Part shown: piece after piece, positions 17,545 through 25,698 of the stretch | Layout: each line of letters starts with the position of its first letter | Position numbering within the stretch: the stretch's first letter is position 1 | NCBI GenBank assembly: GCA_029057985.1 | Contig: JAIDYR010000049.1 | Span: 1-48,843, forward strand | Length of the DNA stretch: 48,843 nt | Source of the DNA: Muribaculaceae bacterium | Lineage (GTDB): Bacteria > Bacteroidota > Bacteroidia > Bacteroidales > Muribaculaceae | Direction of reading: 5' to 3' | Position numbers and translations under genes: made by a program | Notes under the pieces: model-generated | Told to the model about the DNA's origin: nothing | Database searches by the model: none | Seen by the model: only the letters and a program-made list of their open reading frames with translations

Positions 17545-19635
17545 ATGAGTAAATTTTTTACCTTTATATTATGTATGGGCGTATTGCATGTGAGTGCAGA
17601 GAATATCACTCTTGATACAATTCCCACACAGGAACTTCCTGAAATCACTATAGAGGCCTCCAATCAGGATGTTTCTCCATCTGTATCTACTTATTATCCC
17701 GGTATCAAACAAAAAAATGCAGCAAATTCAGCTATCACTTTGTTGGGGCTCATGGCCATCCCTCAATTAGATGTTGACATGGGGGCTTCATCAGTAAAAA
17801 CTTTATCAGGACAATCAGTAGCCATTTTTATAGATTTTAATGAATCAACTCCACAGGACTTAGATGGTATCAAAACTCAAGATGTAAAACGTGTTGAAGT
17901 ATATGATTTCCCTGCAGACCCGCGGTTGAAAGGAGCGCACCATGTTGTCAATCTAATTATGCAAAAATACGAATATGGTGGTTATACAAAGATTGCTGGC
18001 GAAAAACAAGTTGGCGTTAATAAAACAGATGCTTCCGTTTACTCAAAATTGTCATATAAATCGATGATTTACGATTTATATGCAGATGAATCATATCTGA
18101 CAGACAGACATCAAGGATCTGCTCAAACAGAGATTTTACGCTTCCCCGATCTTTTTAATGCAGGACCGCAAACAGTAGAACGTTCAACATATTCAGAAGG
18201 TGCGAGATTTAGAACCAATACTAATAATGTTGCTGTTCGGGCACTTTATTCCACATCTAAAATTAGATTATCAAACCGGATTAGTCTTAATATTAATCAT
18301 ACGCCTGTTAACGATACTTATAACGCCATAAATTATGAACCGGACATAATTAATGCAAAATCATCGATACAACAATTATCATCAGACAACTTAAGCTTGG
18401 GTTATTATGGCGATTTTTTGTTTACCTTTTCCTCAGGATTGACACTACAAACCGATCTGACCTATACTTATGGAAACAATAAATCAAACAGCGCATATGC
18501 TTCGGGAACGGATTTTTTAATAAATAATGATGCAAAAGAAATATCAAATGATGTGCATGTAAATCCTAAACTTTCTTTCCGTATTAACGATCATAACAAT
18601 ATTATGTTATTTGGGTCCGGCGTATGGAGGCGCAACAATATTCAATACTTCGGAGATTCTCCTTCTTTTCAAAAATACAATGTGCAGGCTTATTTTACAG
18701 GTCTTCACTATGATTTAATTTTTGCTAAGATTCAGGCAGGTGGAGAAATCGGTTGGGCATGGGAAAAGAATAAAATCAGTGGATTTGATAGCAGCGACAA
18801 TTTCCCACAAATAAATGTTTATGCTAATTATATGCCTGCCCCAAAACATTTATTGGCCCTTTCCTGGAATTATGGCAAGGATGTTCCTGATGCATCTCAA
18901 AAAAGTCCGAATATGCTTCAACAAAATGAATTGATGTGGTTTACCGGTTCTCCTGCCCTTAAAGACTATAAGTATATGAATACGAATCTGACTTATACGT
19001 GGTTGCCCAATAATCGATGGCAGGTAGCAGCAAACATCGGCTTATTTAATTTTGATGATAGATGTGTAGCTGTATACTTGCCTATTGCGCCCGATGGTAC
19101 CATGTTGAGAAAATATGTCAATGGCGGTAATTATCACACATGGATGTTTAGCATTAATGCGACTGGCAAGTTCTTTGGGAATAGTCTGGTTATAAGTTTT
19201 ATGCCTCAATATTGGTTGTATAGAACATCGGGGGAATACAGGCATTCTATAAATAACCTCAATGGCAGAATACAGGCAACCTATTATCTCAAGAACTTTT
19301 ACCTCATGGGTTCTTATTCGTTGAAAAGAAAGTTTCCGGCAACTCAGGCCGAATATATAGAGGAAGTTCCGGAGCAATATCAAGTGCGATTTGGATGGGG
19401 AAATGGCAATTTGAATCTCAGTGTGACAGCCTATAATTTTTTTCGTAACAGCTGGGTCGGTTCGGTTCAGAAACTACAATCCGAATATTATGATTTTAGC
19501 ACGATAAGATACTCTACAGCGTCTCACATGCGGATTTCTTTTGCTGCAACCTACACATTTGGATATGGCAAGAAGGTTGACCGATACGACGAAGTTAAGA
19601 AAGGTGAGGCCGTGGGAAGTGCAATTCTAAAATAA
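17545..19635 (+). CDS. Outer-membrane beta-barrel family protein
   Basis: A 696-residue protein: short signal peptide (FTFILCMGVLHVSA), then a TonB-receptor-like N-terminal plug (LPEITIEASN; GIKQKNAANSAITLLGLMAIPQLDV; DVKRVEVYDFP), then about 500 residues of alternating aromatic and polar strands typical of the OMP_b-brl_3 barrels of Bacteroidetes. The last residues turn charged (YGKKVDRYDEVKKGEAVGS) instead of ending on an aromatic, so the barrel probably closes at about ATYTFGYG. It is AT-richer than the backbone genes to its left and lies ten bases before an MG2-like partner gene. Ligand unknown. Confidence 0.75.
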   Translation: MSKFFTFILCMGVLHVSAENITLDTIPTQELPEITIEASNQDVSPSVSTYYPGIKQKNAANSAITLLGLMAIPQLDVDMGASSVKTLSGQSVAIFIDFNESTPQDLDGIKTQDVKRVEVYDFPADPRLKGAHHVVNLIMQKYEYGGYTKIAGEKQVGVNKTDASVYSKLSYKSMIYDLYADESYLTDRHQGSAQTEILRFPDLFNAGPQTVERSTYSEGARFRTNTNNVAVRALYSTSKIRLSNRISLNINHTPVNDTYNAINYEPDIINAKSSIQQLSSDNLSLGYYGDFLFTFSSGLTLQTDLTYTYGNNKSNSAYASGTDFLINNDAKEISNDVHVNPKLSFRINDHNNIMLFGSGVWRRNNIQYFGDSPSFQKYNVQAYFTGLHYDLIFAKIQAGGEIGWAWEKNKISGFDSSDNFPQINVYANYMPAPKHLLALSWNYGKDVPDASQKSPNMLQQNELMWFTGSPALKDYKYMNTNLTYTWLPNNRWQVAANIGLFNFDDRCVAVYLPIAPDGTMLRKYVNGGNYHTWMFSINATGKFFGNSLVISFMPQYWLYRTSGEYRHSINNLNGRIQATYYLKNFYLMGSYSLKRKFPATQAEYIEEVPEQYQVRFGWGNGNLNLSVTAYNFFRNSWVGSVQKLQSEYYDFSTIRYSTASHMRISFAATYTFGYGKKVDRYDEVKKGEAVGSAILK

Positions 19636-19645
19636 CAAACATTCG

Positions 19646-21325
19646 ATGAAAGCATCAAAATTGTCTTTTATAATAATTTTATCAATTCTATATCTCTCGG
19701 TAGACCAGATTTCCGCACGCGATTTTACTCATGTCTTCTTGAGCAAAGGCGTTTATGAAACCTGCGAGGATTTATGGTTCAAGTGTCTTGTACTTGAAGA
19801 CTCTACCTTTAGGTTGTCTGACAAAGCACACACTGCTTTTGTTGAGATCGTCAATCCGAATGACAGTGTAGTGTGGAAAGAGAAATATCCCGTAGTAAAC
19901 GGTGAATGTGACGGGCAAATATACATAGGCGACGATTGGGAGACAGGAGAATACAGAATGTACGTCAGTACACGGAATACACTCGGATCCACAGATTCGG
20001 TAATGTTCCCCAAACGTCTTCTTATAGTCAAGGAATTGCCGGAGGTTCAAGATTTCGTCTCAACATGGTCTAAAGAATCTGATAAGTTGGATTCCGATAC
20101 TGTCTTTAGACAGTTCAAGCCGCTTAAAGTGACTGTAGAATTGGATAGTACAGAATATCACACACGCAGCACAGTCAAGGCCAGAGTAACAGTTACGGAC
20201 TTCTATGGTAATCCCGTTCAAACTAAAATCGCGCTCACTGTCTATGACCGCCTTTATAATTATCCATTAGGCAATTTAGGTCTTTTATCCCATTGTTACG
20301 GACAGGCAAATAATATCGCTCAAAGTAATATCGATTCAAAAAACGTATTTCTATCTGATGGACCTGTATCAGGCAGACTGGTTGCAAAAAAGAAAACAAA
20401 AGAGTTTTCTTCGGCAGGACAGTTTATCAACGTATTTGATTTTTCCAATACAACCGGTTCGCTAAACATTGTTGAGACAAGTGAAGATGGCGACTTTGAG
20501 GTTCCTTCCGACATAGCCTCGGCACTCGGATGGGAGTTATTACTGAAACCGATATCAGGACAGAAAATGAAACCGAAGCTTGACTTTGAAGATTCATTTG
20601 CCTCAATAGATAAGGTTCGGGAACATTCAGAAGATGTTTATTTCCCAAACATACATTTGCAGGATTCTGTATCATACAACTTGGACTCTCTGGATTTCTC
20701 AGGGAGAAGAATTGTCAAACTGGAGGAAATTGTTGTCAAGGGTCATGCGGGAAGATACCCCAAAAGGAATAAACTTATTGGGTATCTTGACAGCATTTCA
20801 ACTTTACACGGAAACGCGTGGGTCTGTGGTTGTCCAGCAGGACATGGCACAACTTTCCTGAATGATTATATCCCGGGGTATACACATCATCCCGGAAACG
20901 AAAGTTATCAACCCGTAAAAAGATCACTTCCCGTCAAAGGGAAAAGTTATACTGTCGTTAAATATACTGGTGGAATATACCATGTAGATAAACTGGTGGA
21001 TATAAAAATTATTGAATATACTGGGCCCCGATATTCTGATGAAGAACTTCTTCGTATGAATGGTTTATGGAAAAGTAAAGGATTCTACCCTAAACATAAG
21101 TTTGAGATTCCAACTGAGGGAGATTGGGCTTTTGAAATGGAGGACAAACGCAATACTCTATTATGGGAGACAGAATTAATAACTGATCCGCTGGGAAAAG
21201 CATCTATTGAAATAAAAACATCTGATATAACGTCCTCATTTATTATTAAGGGAATTTGCCGGGCTTTGGAAGGTCATAACTTGGGGGAATTTGACATAAT
21301 GTTTAATGTTATTTCATCTAATTAG
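19646..21325 (+). CDS. Exported MG2-like protein, partner of the barrel
   Basis: A 559-residue exported protein (signal peptide before RDFTHVFLSKGVYETCEDLWF). Residues 25-130 look like a macroglobulin (MG2)-type beta domain, and residues 160-240 (VTVELDSTEYHTRSTVKARV) like a second one; the end (DPLGKASIEIKTSDITSSFIIKG) resembles the MG-like segments found in Bacteroidetes proteins paired with TonB-type barrels. An internal EIVVKGHAGRY recalls the short motif before a receptor plug. No catalytic centre is visible. It is almost certainly co-transcribed with the upstream barrel gene and may work with it at the outer membrane. Confidence 0.55.
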   Translation: MKASKLSFIIILSILYLSVDQISARDFTHVFLSKGVYETCEDLWFKCLVLEDSTFRLSDKAHTAFVEIVNPNDSVVWKEKYPVVNGECDGQIYIGDDWETGEYRMYVSTRNTLGSTDSVMFPKRLLIVKELPEVQDFVSTWSKESDKLDSDTVFRQFKPLKVTVELDSTEYHTRSTVKARVTVTDFYGNPVQTKIALTVYDRLYNYPLGNLGLLSHCYGQANNIAQSNIDSKNVFLSDGPVSGRLVAKKKTKEFSSAGQFINVFDFSNTTGSLNIVETSEDGDFEVPSDIASALGWELLLKPISGQKMKPKLDFEDSFASIDKVREHSEDVYFPNIHLQDSVSYNLDSLDFSGRRIVKLEEIVVKGHAGRYPKRNKLIGYLDSISTLHGNAWVCGCPAGHGTTFLNDYIPGYTHHPGNESYQPVKRSLPVKGKSYTVVKYTGGIYHVDKLVDIKIIEYTGPRYSDEELLRMNGLWKSKGFYPKHKFEIPTEGDWAFEMEDKRNTLLWETELITDPLGKASIEIKTSDITSSFIIKGICRALEGHNLGEFDIMFNVISSN

Positions 21326-21440
21326 CATTATGTTATATTCTGTTATTGAGAAACCCCTTTATTTCCATATCATATCCTCATTGATGATCTGGTCATAATA
21401 CTAAAGCGGGAGATAGGACGTTAAGAACGCGGAGTAGCTG

Positions 21441-21575
21441 ATGGGCGGCAGGTTTAGCGTAGCTTGCGGAGCATCCTGCAAAGACAGTAGCCACTCGGTG
21501 TTTAGTCCTATATTAAATAGTGGCTATGCGGTCTGCGGTAGTGCCGGACACGTTCCAAACGCCGCAGACGGCATA
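21441..21575. ncRNA. Candidate structured RNA or repeat (three stem-loops)
   Basis: Three consecutive inverted repeats are directly visible: GCAGG/CCTGC (21448-21452, 21475-21479), TAGCCACT/AGTGGCTA (21488-21495, 21519-21526, perfect 8 bp), and TATGCGGTCTGCGG/CCGCAGACGGCATA (21525-21538, 21562-21575, 13 of 14 pairs). The GC-rich block stands out sharply from its AT-rich surroundings. It does not match tmRNA, RNase P, SRP RNA or riboswitch signatures that I know. No promoter on either strand is convincing, so it could equally be a repeated mobile-element remnant. Confidence 0.35.
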
Positions 21576-21883
21576 GACCCCAGAATCATCGTGTTCGCAT
21601 ACGACAACAATACCTTAGCCGTTACGCCTCTGAGTTTTTCTGACTTAAGAAATTGTTATAACTATTAGAGTGAGTTGAAATTTTTGATCGCAAATATACT
21701 TATGGTTTATAGTGGGGAGAGAGAGATACAAAAGCTTTATTTTAAACTGTTAAATGCGAAAATACCCCTTAATCGATAAAAAATAAACTAATCATGAGGT
21801 TTGAATTATTAACTTTTGCGGTTATAAGATAATGGAATTTGATGCTATTCGTGAGAAATCTACATCTATGACGTAACATTTTA

Positions 21884-21932
21884 GTGTGGCAAATCGTTGT
21901 AATATAAAATTATTTTATTAACTTTGCCACAC
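21884..21932 (+). promoter_or_regulatory. Promoter and operator of the XRE-ImmA-PIN module
   Basis: A perfect 10-bp inverted repeat, GTGTGGCAAA (21884-21893) and TTTGCCACAC (21923-21932), brackets the promoter; its right arm overlaps the -7 box TAACTTTG (21919-21926). The -33 region (GTTG, 21896-21899) is weak. This is the expected layout for repression by the XRE protein encoded 18 bp downstream. Confidence 0.65.
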
Positions 21933-21949
21933 AAAAAAAGGGAAGAAAC

Positions 21950-22285
21950 ATGGATAAGATAATTGCCCGTAATCTAAAGAAACTCAGGGAAGTTGCTCAT
22001 TATACCCAAGATGAAGTGGCTTCGGCTATCGGTATCACTCGCTCTGCATATAGTAACTATGAGTCCGGTGATAGAGAGGTTCCATACGATGTAATAGAGA
22101 AGGCAAGCGATTTCTTTGGCTGTGAGATGGCGATCCTTTTTGAAGAGAATGAAAATATTGATGCCATGATTTTAGCAGCCGCATTCCGTATTGATGGATT
22201 GTCATCGGAGGATGATAAAGAAATACGTAACTTCAAGGACGTGGTAAAATCATACATTAAAATGACTGCAATTGAGGCGAGATGA
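21950..22285 (+). CDS. XRE-family helix-turn-helix regulator
   Basis: A 111-residue protein. Residues 5-60 form an HTH_3 domain (ARNLKKLREVAHYTQDEVAS, then GITRSAYSNYESGDREVPYD). The C-terminal 45 residues are helical and acidic. Its gene overlaps the ImmA/IrrE gene by four bases, the classic pairing of a repressor with a metallopeptidase that can cleave it. The perfect inverted repeat across its own promoter suggests autorepression. A toxin-antitoxin role is possible, but the third gene of the module is broken. Confidence 0.85.
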   Translation: MDKIIARNLKKLREVAHYTQDEVASAIGITRSAYSNYESGDREVPYDVIEKASDFFGCEMAILFEENENIDAMILAAAFRIDGLSSEDDKEIRNFKDVVKSYIKMTAIEAR

Positions 22286-22995
22286 AGACGGCATTACTCA
22301 ACTATGTGGAAAGTCAAGCCTCTCGTTTCCGGCAATTAGCCGGGCTGAGTGACTCTGAGGCTGTCAATCTCAGAAGCCTGTTGCTGAAACTTAATGTGCT
22401 GACACTTTTCCGTCCTATGTCAGATTCATTTTCAGGTATGAGTCTGAAAGGTAATGGTCGGTTGTTCATGCTCATAAACTCCAACCAGCTGAGATGCAGG
22501 CAGCATTTTACAATTTCCCATGAATTGTATCATCTGTTTATTGAAGATAATCCTGTGCCTCATAGATGTCAGGAGGGAGGGAAAAAGAATGAGTCCGAAC
22601 AATGTGCCGATGCGTTTGCATTGATGTTTCTGATGCCGGCTGACGGTGTGCGCCAGATGATTCCGGAAGATGAATTAAAGCAAGGTAAGGTCTCTCTTGC
22701 CACCGCCTTGAAACTGGGACAATATTTCGGCACATCCCATGCCGCTGTTCTCAATCGTCTTTCCGATCTGAATCTTATCGGTCGGAATGAACGGGAACAG
22801 TTATCCGGAATTTCCGTAAAAAGAGCCTGCCGTGAACATGGTTATGACACCTCATTATATGAATCCGGTAATGAAGGTCGCGTAATTGGTGATTTCGGAG
22901 AAAAAGCAAGGAAACTGTTTGAAGCCGATAAAATATCAGAGGGCCATTACCTTGAACTTCTTCATAAAATTGGAATAGATGGCAGCGAAGACTAA
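22282..22995 (+). CDS. ImmA/IrrE-family metallo-endopeptidase
   Basis: A 237-residue protein with the zinc motif HELYH (residues 80-84, in FTISHELYHLF) and the downstream ESEQCADAFALMFLMP (104-119) that supplies the third ligand region in ImmA/IrrE peptidases. The C-terminal part is helical and unassigned. Such enzymes cleave the paired XRE repressor in response to a signal. The upstream XRE gene overlaps by 4 bp and the truncated PIN frame begins inside its last codons, so the three were once a single translationally coupled unit. Confidence 0.85.
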   Translation: MKTALLNYVESQASRFRQLAGLSDSEAVNLRSLLLKLNVLTLFRPMSDSFSGMSLKGNGRLFMLINSNQLRCRQHFTISHELYHLFIEDNPVPHRCQEGGKKNESEQCADAFALMFLMPADGVRQMIPEDELKQGKVSLATALKLGQYFGTSHAAVLNRLSDLNLIGRNEREQLSGISVKRACREHGYDTSLYESGNEGRVIGDFGEKARKLFEADKISEGHYLELLHKIGIDGSED

Positions 22996-23119
22996 GATTG
23001 TGCTTGATGCGGATGTCATTATCCATTTTATTAAGGGTGGTCAGTTCTCCCTGCTTTTGGATATATTCCCTGAGTATGAGGCTTTTGATTTCTTCTTACA
23101 AACCGCTGGTTTAAATTGA
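22979..23119 (+). pseudogene. PIN-domain gene truncated to 46 codons
   Basis: From the ATG at 22979, overlapping the ImmA/IrrE gene by 17 bp, runs MAAKTKIVLDADVIIHFIKG followed by GQFSLLLDIFPEYE, which has the first PIN-type strand and acidic residue (VLDADVIIHF). After PEYE the frame continues AFDFFLQTAGLN and stops. Intact proteins of this kind are roughly 150 residues, so about two thirds is missing. The likeness ends abruptly near 23080, consistent with an insertion or deletion. I regard this as the likely left junction of the island. Confidence 0.6.
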
Positions 23120-23139
23120 TTGTATATCGTTCAAAAATG

Positions 23140-23162
23140 ATGTACAAACAAATGTACAAACA
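23140..23162. repeat. Two tandem copies of ATGTACAAACA
   Basis: ATGTACAAACA occurs at 23140-23150 and 23152-23162, a 12-bp period, just beyond the truncated PIN frame. Position next to a putative junction makes a recombinase-binding role conceivable but unproven. Confidence 0.6.
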
Positions 23163-23369
23163 TTTTCTTGAAGTTTTAATAGGTCCTCTTTCACGCCAAT
23201 TCTGAGATGACTTCAAGGGAAGAACAGAAATCTATCCCATTCTCTACCAAATCTTCCTTTTACCAGAGAATTTCTTCCGCATCTGCTTCCAATATTCGGA
23301 ATAATTTCTTATCTTCGCAAGTTATTTACAGTTGTCTCAAATATCAGACTATCAAACTTTTATTAGTGA

Positions 23370-23400
23370 CAAAGTTAATAAAATAGTCGATATTACCAAA
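23370..23400 (-). promoter_or_regulatory. Candidate leftward promoter near the island edge
   Basis: On the minus strand TTTG (23400-23397), a 19-bp spacer and TAACTTTG (23377-23370) fit the consensus exactly. TAGTCG/CGACTA (23384-23389, 23408-23413) forms an inverted repeat around the -33 box. No gene follows on that strand, so a transcript would run antisense into the broken PIN frame. Confidence 0.5.
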
Positions 23401-23560
23401 GAAATAGCGACTAAATTTTTACTCGTATCAAATAAAGTTTTTGTGATGTCGGAATGGAGTAACATATGGATGGGATTACCATCTTTGACCTTCCCTTTGG
23501 TATAAGGAGAAACAGTATGAAACAAATAATTGAAATCATTAAGTTCAAATTATAGCCATA

Positions 23561-24361
23561 ATGGATAAAGAGAATAGAGGAAATACAGGATGGATTGCTC
23601 TTTCAAGAGCTATTCAACATCATTGGATATGGGAAGAGCCACGCAGATTGAAGATGTGGATACAGCTGCTGTTCCTTGCCAAATATGAAGATGACGAGAT
23701 TATGGTGGGGAATAAAAGAGTAATCGTAAAGCGAGGGCAATTCACTTCCACCACCCGGAATCTGAGTGGTCTTTTCGGCTGTGCTAAACAGACTGCCCAG
23801 AATTTCATTGTGACTCTTGAAGCGCATAATATGATTCAGCGAGAGAAATTCAACAGATACACGCTGTTCACCATCGTCAATTATGACTTTTATCAACTCG
23901 GGGAAAATTTGGGGAGTAGAGAGCATTATGAAACTTCCAAAACAATAGGACGGAAATCAGCCCATATAGAAGAAAATAAAAATAAAGAAAATTCTTCTTT
24001 ATCATCATCACGCGAAAATTTTGAAAAATTATGTTTGGAGCTGAAAGAGGATTCTCTATTTTGGCAGACAACGGCAACAGCCCTAAAAACCACAACAAGT
24101 CTGCTTAGGGAACCAGCCAACGATTTCTTTCGTGAACGCATGGCCAAACAGGATTTCCCTGAAACTTCAACAGAAATACGTTCCCATCTCTTTAACTGGC
24201 TCAGGAAGAATGAGGAGATGAGGAAAGAGAAGGAGGAAAAGAAGGTGTCGGCTGCAAAAGCAGAATATAAAAAAGGTTCCCTAAGAGATTCGTATAGAGG
24301 TTGGGATCCTGCTCCCTCATATCCCACGTCTTATAAAGGTAACAGAAGGTTCTTCCCTTGA
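23561..24361 (+). CDS. Replication-initiator-like protein of a mobile element
   Basis: A 266-residue protein. Residues 10-115 (GWIALSRAIQHHWIWEEPRRLKMWI; VKRGQFTSTTRNLSGLFGCAKQTAQNFIVTLE; MIQREK..RYTLFTIVNYDFYQ) form a winged-helix domain like those at the N terminus of phage and plasmid replication organisers (DnaD-like/DUF7833 context in Bacteroidetes). A Ser-rich linker and a helical C-terminal domain (about 150-235, FFRERMAKQDFPETSTEIRSHLFNWL) follow, then a charged tail ending in PTSYKGNRRFFP. It is the first gene inside the proposed island edge, which supports a mobile-element origin. No helicase-loader partner is seen next to it. Confidence 0.5.
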   Translation: MDKENRGNTGWIALSRAIQHHWIWEEPRRLKMWIQLLFLAKYEDDEIMVGNKRVIVKRGQFTSTTRNLSGLFGCAKQTAQNFIVTLEAHNMIQREKFNRYTLFTIVNYDFYQLGENLGSREHYETSKTIGRKSAHIEENKNKENSSLSSSRENFEKLCLELKEDSLFWQTTATALKTTTSLLREPANDFFRERMAKQDFPETSTEIRSHLFNWLRKNEEMRKEKEEKKVSAAKAEYKKGSLRDSYRGWDPAPSYPTSYKGNRRFFP

Positions 24362-24393
24362 TTCCCTCTGTTTCTTATCGTTTTAATGTATAT

Positions 24394-24410
24394 GTTTGAA
24401 AACTTGACAA
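24394..24410. repeat. 17-bp motif shared with 46591-46607, left copy
   Basis: TTTGAAAACTTGACAAG here and TTTGAAAAGTTGACAAG at 46591-46607 differ at one base; a TCAAA follows at the same distance in both. The pair brackets the cargo genes from the NTase operon to the BREX/TcmP operon. Confidence 0.5.
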
Positions 24411-24536
24411 GAAATCAAAGGTAAGGTTAAGGGAGAAACAAGTAGATAACAAAATGAAAATATCAGTGATGTTGACCATATAGAATCAACACTGCGGTCA
24501 TAAGGAGTAAAAGGTAAGGGAGGAAGCACTGCGACC

Positions 24537-24567
24537 CTTGCCGGCGCTCCCGACCGCTGTAACTTTG
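24537..24567 (+). promoter_or_regulatory. Candidate distal promoter of the NTase operon
   Basis: CTTG at 24537-24540, a GC-rich 19-bp spacer and TAACTTTG at 24560-24567 fit the consensus apart from the first -33 base. It points at the gene starting at 24715. Confidence 0.45.
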
Positions 24568-24660
24568 CACAGAGAAACGATAGCCTGACGAATCGAGTCA
24601 ATTGAAAAGAGTAAGTATATCGGTCTATTTCACAAAACTCTTGATTTTATTGAGAGGAAA

Positions 24661-24692
24661 TTTGGGGTATTGGGATATATTCACTAACTTTG
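24661..24692 (+). promoter_or_regulatory. Proximal promoter of the NTase operon
   Basis: TTTG at 24661-24664, a 20-bp spacer and TAACTTTG at 24685-24692. A start near 24697 leaves a short leader before the ATG at 24715, which argues for that codon over the GTG at 24709. Confidence 0.7.
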
Positions 24693-24714
24693 CATAAAAT
24701 CAAGTTATGTGATT

Positions 24715-25698
24715 ATGTGCAAAATACCTGATTATATAGAAGTGGGAGTTCATCGCATGAATGATTTTTTACCCATAGCAGTTGAGATTAAGACTCTTGC
24801 GCCAGAGACCAAGAAGAAAATTCCTTTTGGTCTGGGGGGTGCATACGATTTCTACGAAACTGAAATAATGGGTAAACCATTCCTTCTTGCTGGGGTAGAT
24901 GGGGATGAATGGAATTTAGCAACCACAGTGATAACGAAGCAGCGAGATATTCTGGAACAGGAAACTGGAATAGAGACCATCTTTATTTTCAATAAATTGG
25001 AATCTTATAATTTCCAGCGGTATGCTAAAAAGGGACTTAATATGGTTGTAGGTGTAAAACAACTATTTCTTCCCTCCATATTTCTAGTAGCTAGTAAAAG
25101 CAAGGTATCCATCCAACCTAAAGAGGATAAGCCACCTGTATTCTTTCAACTGCTGACACTATATCATCTGGGGAAAGAGAACTTAGATGGGTTGACCACT
25201 CGTGAGATTGCCAAAAAAATGAATACATCTTACGCTACCGTCAACCGAGGAATCAGATGGATGACTGAAAATGGTTTTTTAAGGTTAAGCGAGGGTAAGG
25301 AAAAGAAAATCGAATTTGTCTTGAAGGGGAAAAAATTATGGGAAAAAGCGATGCCATATCTGACTACCCCCATAGATTTTATAGTCTATACACCGGAGAT
25401 AGGAATCGCTGAAAACTCTTATTTATCTGAGCTGAATGCGCTGGCCGAATATACACTTATAAATGGTGGGCCCTATAGGGTGGCTATCTCGAAGGAGGAA
25501 TATAAAGTTTTAAAGCAACAAGATATATACTGGGACCCTTTTGGGGAGTGTGGTATAGAGGTTTGGAAATATGATCCTGCACTTTTAGCTAAAAATGGAG
25601 TTATAGATAAACTTTCGCTCTATCTTATGCTAAAGGACTACGATGACGAGCGAGTGCAAATAGAATTGGATAATATGATGAATGAGATAGAATGGTAA
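24715..25698 (+). CDS. Winged-helix protein, AbiEi-like, partner of the NTase
   Basis: A protein of about 327 residues. The first 150 residues (IEVGVHRMNDFLPIAVEIKTL; QRDILEQETGIETIFIFNKLE) are not recognised but look like a compact alpha/beta domain. A winged helix follows at about 155-215 (NLDGLTTREIAKKMNTSYATVNRGIRWMTENGFLRL), then a C-terminal alpha/beta part. A DNA-binding protein whose gene overlaps an AbiEii-like nucleotidyltransferase gene by seven bases is the layout of AbiE-type (type IV) systems, where the first protein represses and neutralises. Likeness to AbiEi is structural and contextual only. The start is ATG 24715; an in-frame GTG lies at 24709. Confidence 0.5.
   Translation: MCKIPDYIEVGVHRMNDFLPIAVEIKTLAPETKKKIPFGLGGAYDFYETEIMGKPFLLAGVDGDEWNLATTVITKQRDILEQETGIETIFIFNKLESYNFQRYAKKGLNMVVGVKQLFLPSIFLVASKSKVSIQPKEDKPPVFFQLLTLYHLGKENLDGLTTREIAKKMNTSYATVNRGIRWMTENGFLRLSEGKEKKIEFVLKGKKLWEKAMPYLTTPIDFIVYTPEIGIAENSYLSELNALAEYTLINGGPYRVAISKEEYKVLKQQDIYWDPFGECGIEVWKYDPALLAKNGVIDKLSLYLMLKDYDDERVQIELDNMMNEIEW

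Larger units (their letters stand above)
21326..21949. other. Gene-free stretch with GC-rich inverted repeats
   Basis: No convincing gene. The left part (21441-21575) holds three nested strong inverted repeats described separately. The right part (about 21660-21880) is AT-rich without recognisable genes. The final 65 bp are the promoter/operator of the XRE gene. A 75-codon open frame on the plus strand across the hairpins has no protein-like character and I do not call it. Confidence 0.6.
23120..23560. other. Gene-free left end of the island
   Basis: AT-rich, with no gene over 60 codons that looks real. It contains a 12-bp tandem repeat (23140-23162), a leftward promoter (23370-23400), and just before the next gene two overlapping mini-frames (29 codons from the ATG at 23466, and 19 codons from the ATG at 23445) without evidence of function. 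Confidence 0.5.
24362..24714. other. Gene-free regulatory stretch before the NTase operon
   Basis: About 350 bp without a convincing gene. It holds a 17-bp motif shared with 46591-46607, a GC-rich block (about 24530-24560) and two rightward promoters. A leftward 72-codon frame covering most of it (24383-24601) has the skewed composition of a non-coding repeat and is not called. Confidence 0.5.

Noticed and set aside
21441-21668. 75-codon plus-strand frame across the stem-loop block
   Set aside because: Composition follows the hairpins, there is no ribosome binding site, and no recognisable protein pattern.
23031-23216. 61-codon minus-strand frame over the putative junction
   Set aside because: It crosses the boundary between PIN remnant and island DNA, so it is unlikely to be a conserved gene.
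21911-23385. 16-bp identity between the XRE promoter (21911-21926) and the leftward promoter (23385-23370)
   Set aside because: The shared bases are an A/T-rich run plus the -7 consensus, nearly the same also at 7917-7930, so it is explained by promoter consensus.
23561-24361. Whole island as a prophage
   Set aside because: No capsid, portal, terminase, tail or lysis genes are visible; only a replication-initiator-like gene and an integrase.
24383-24601. 72-codon minus-strand frame in the gene-free stretch
   Set aside because: It overlaps a promoter and a GC-rich block and its residue composition looks like translated non-coding DNA.
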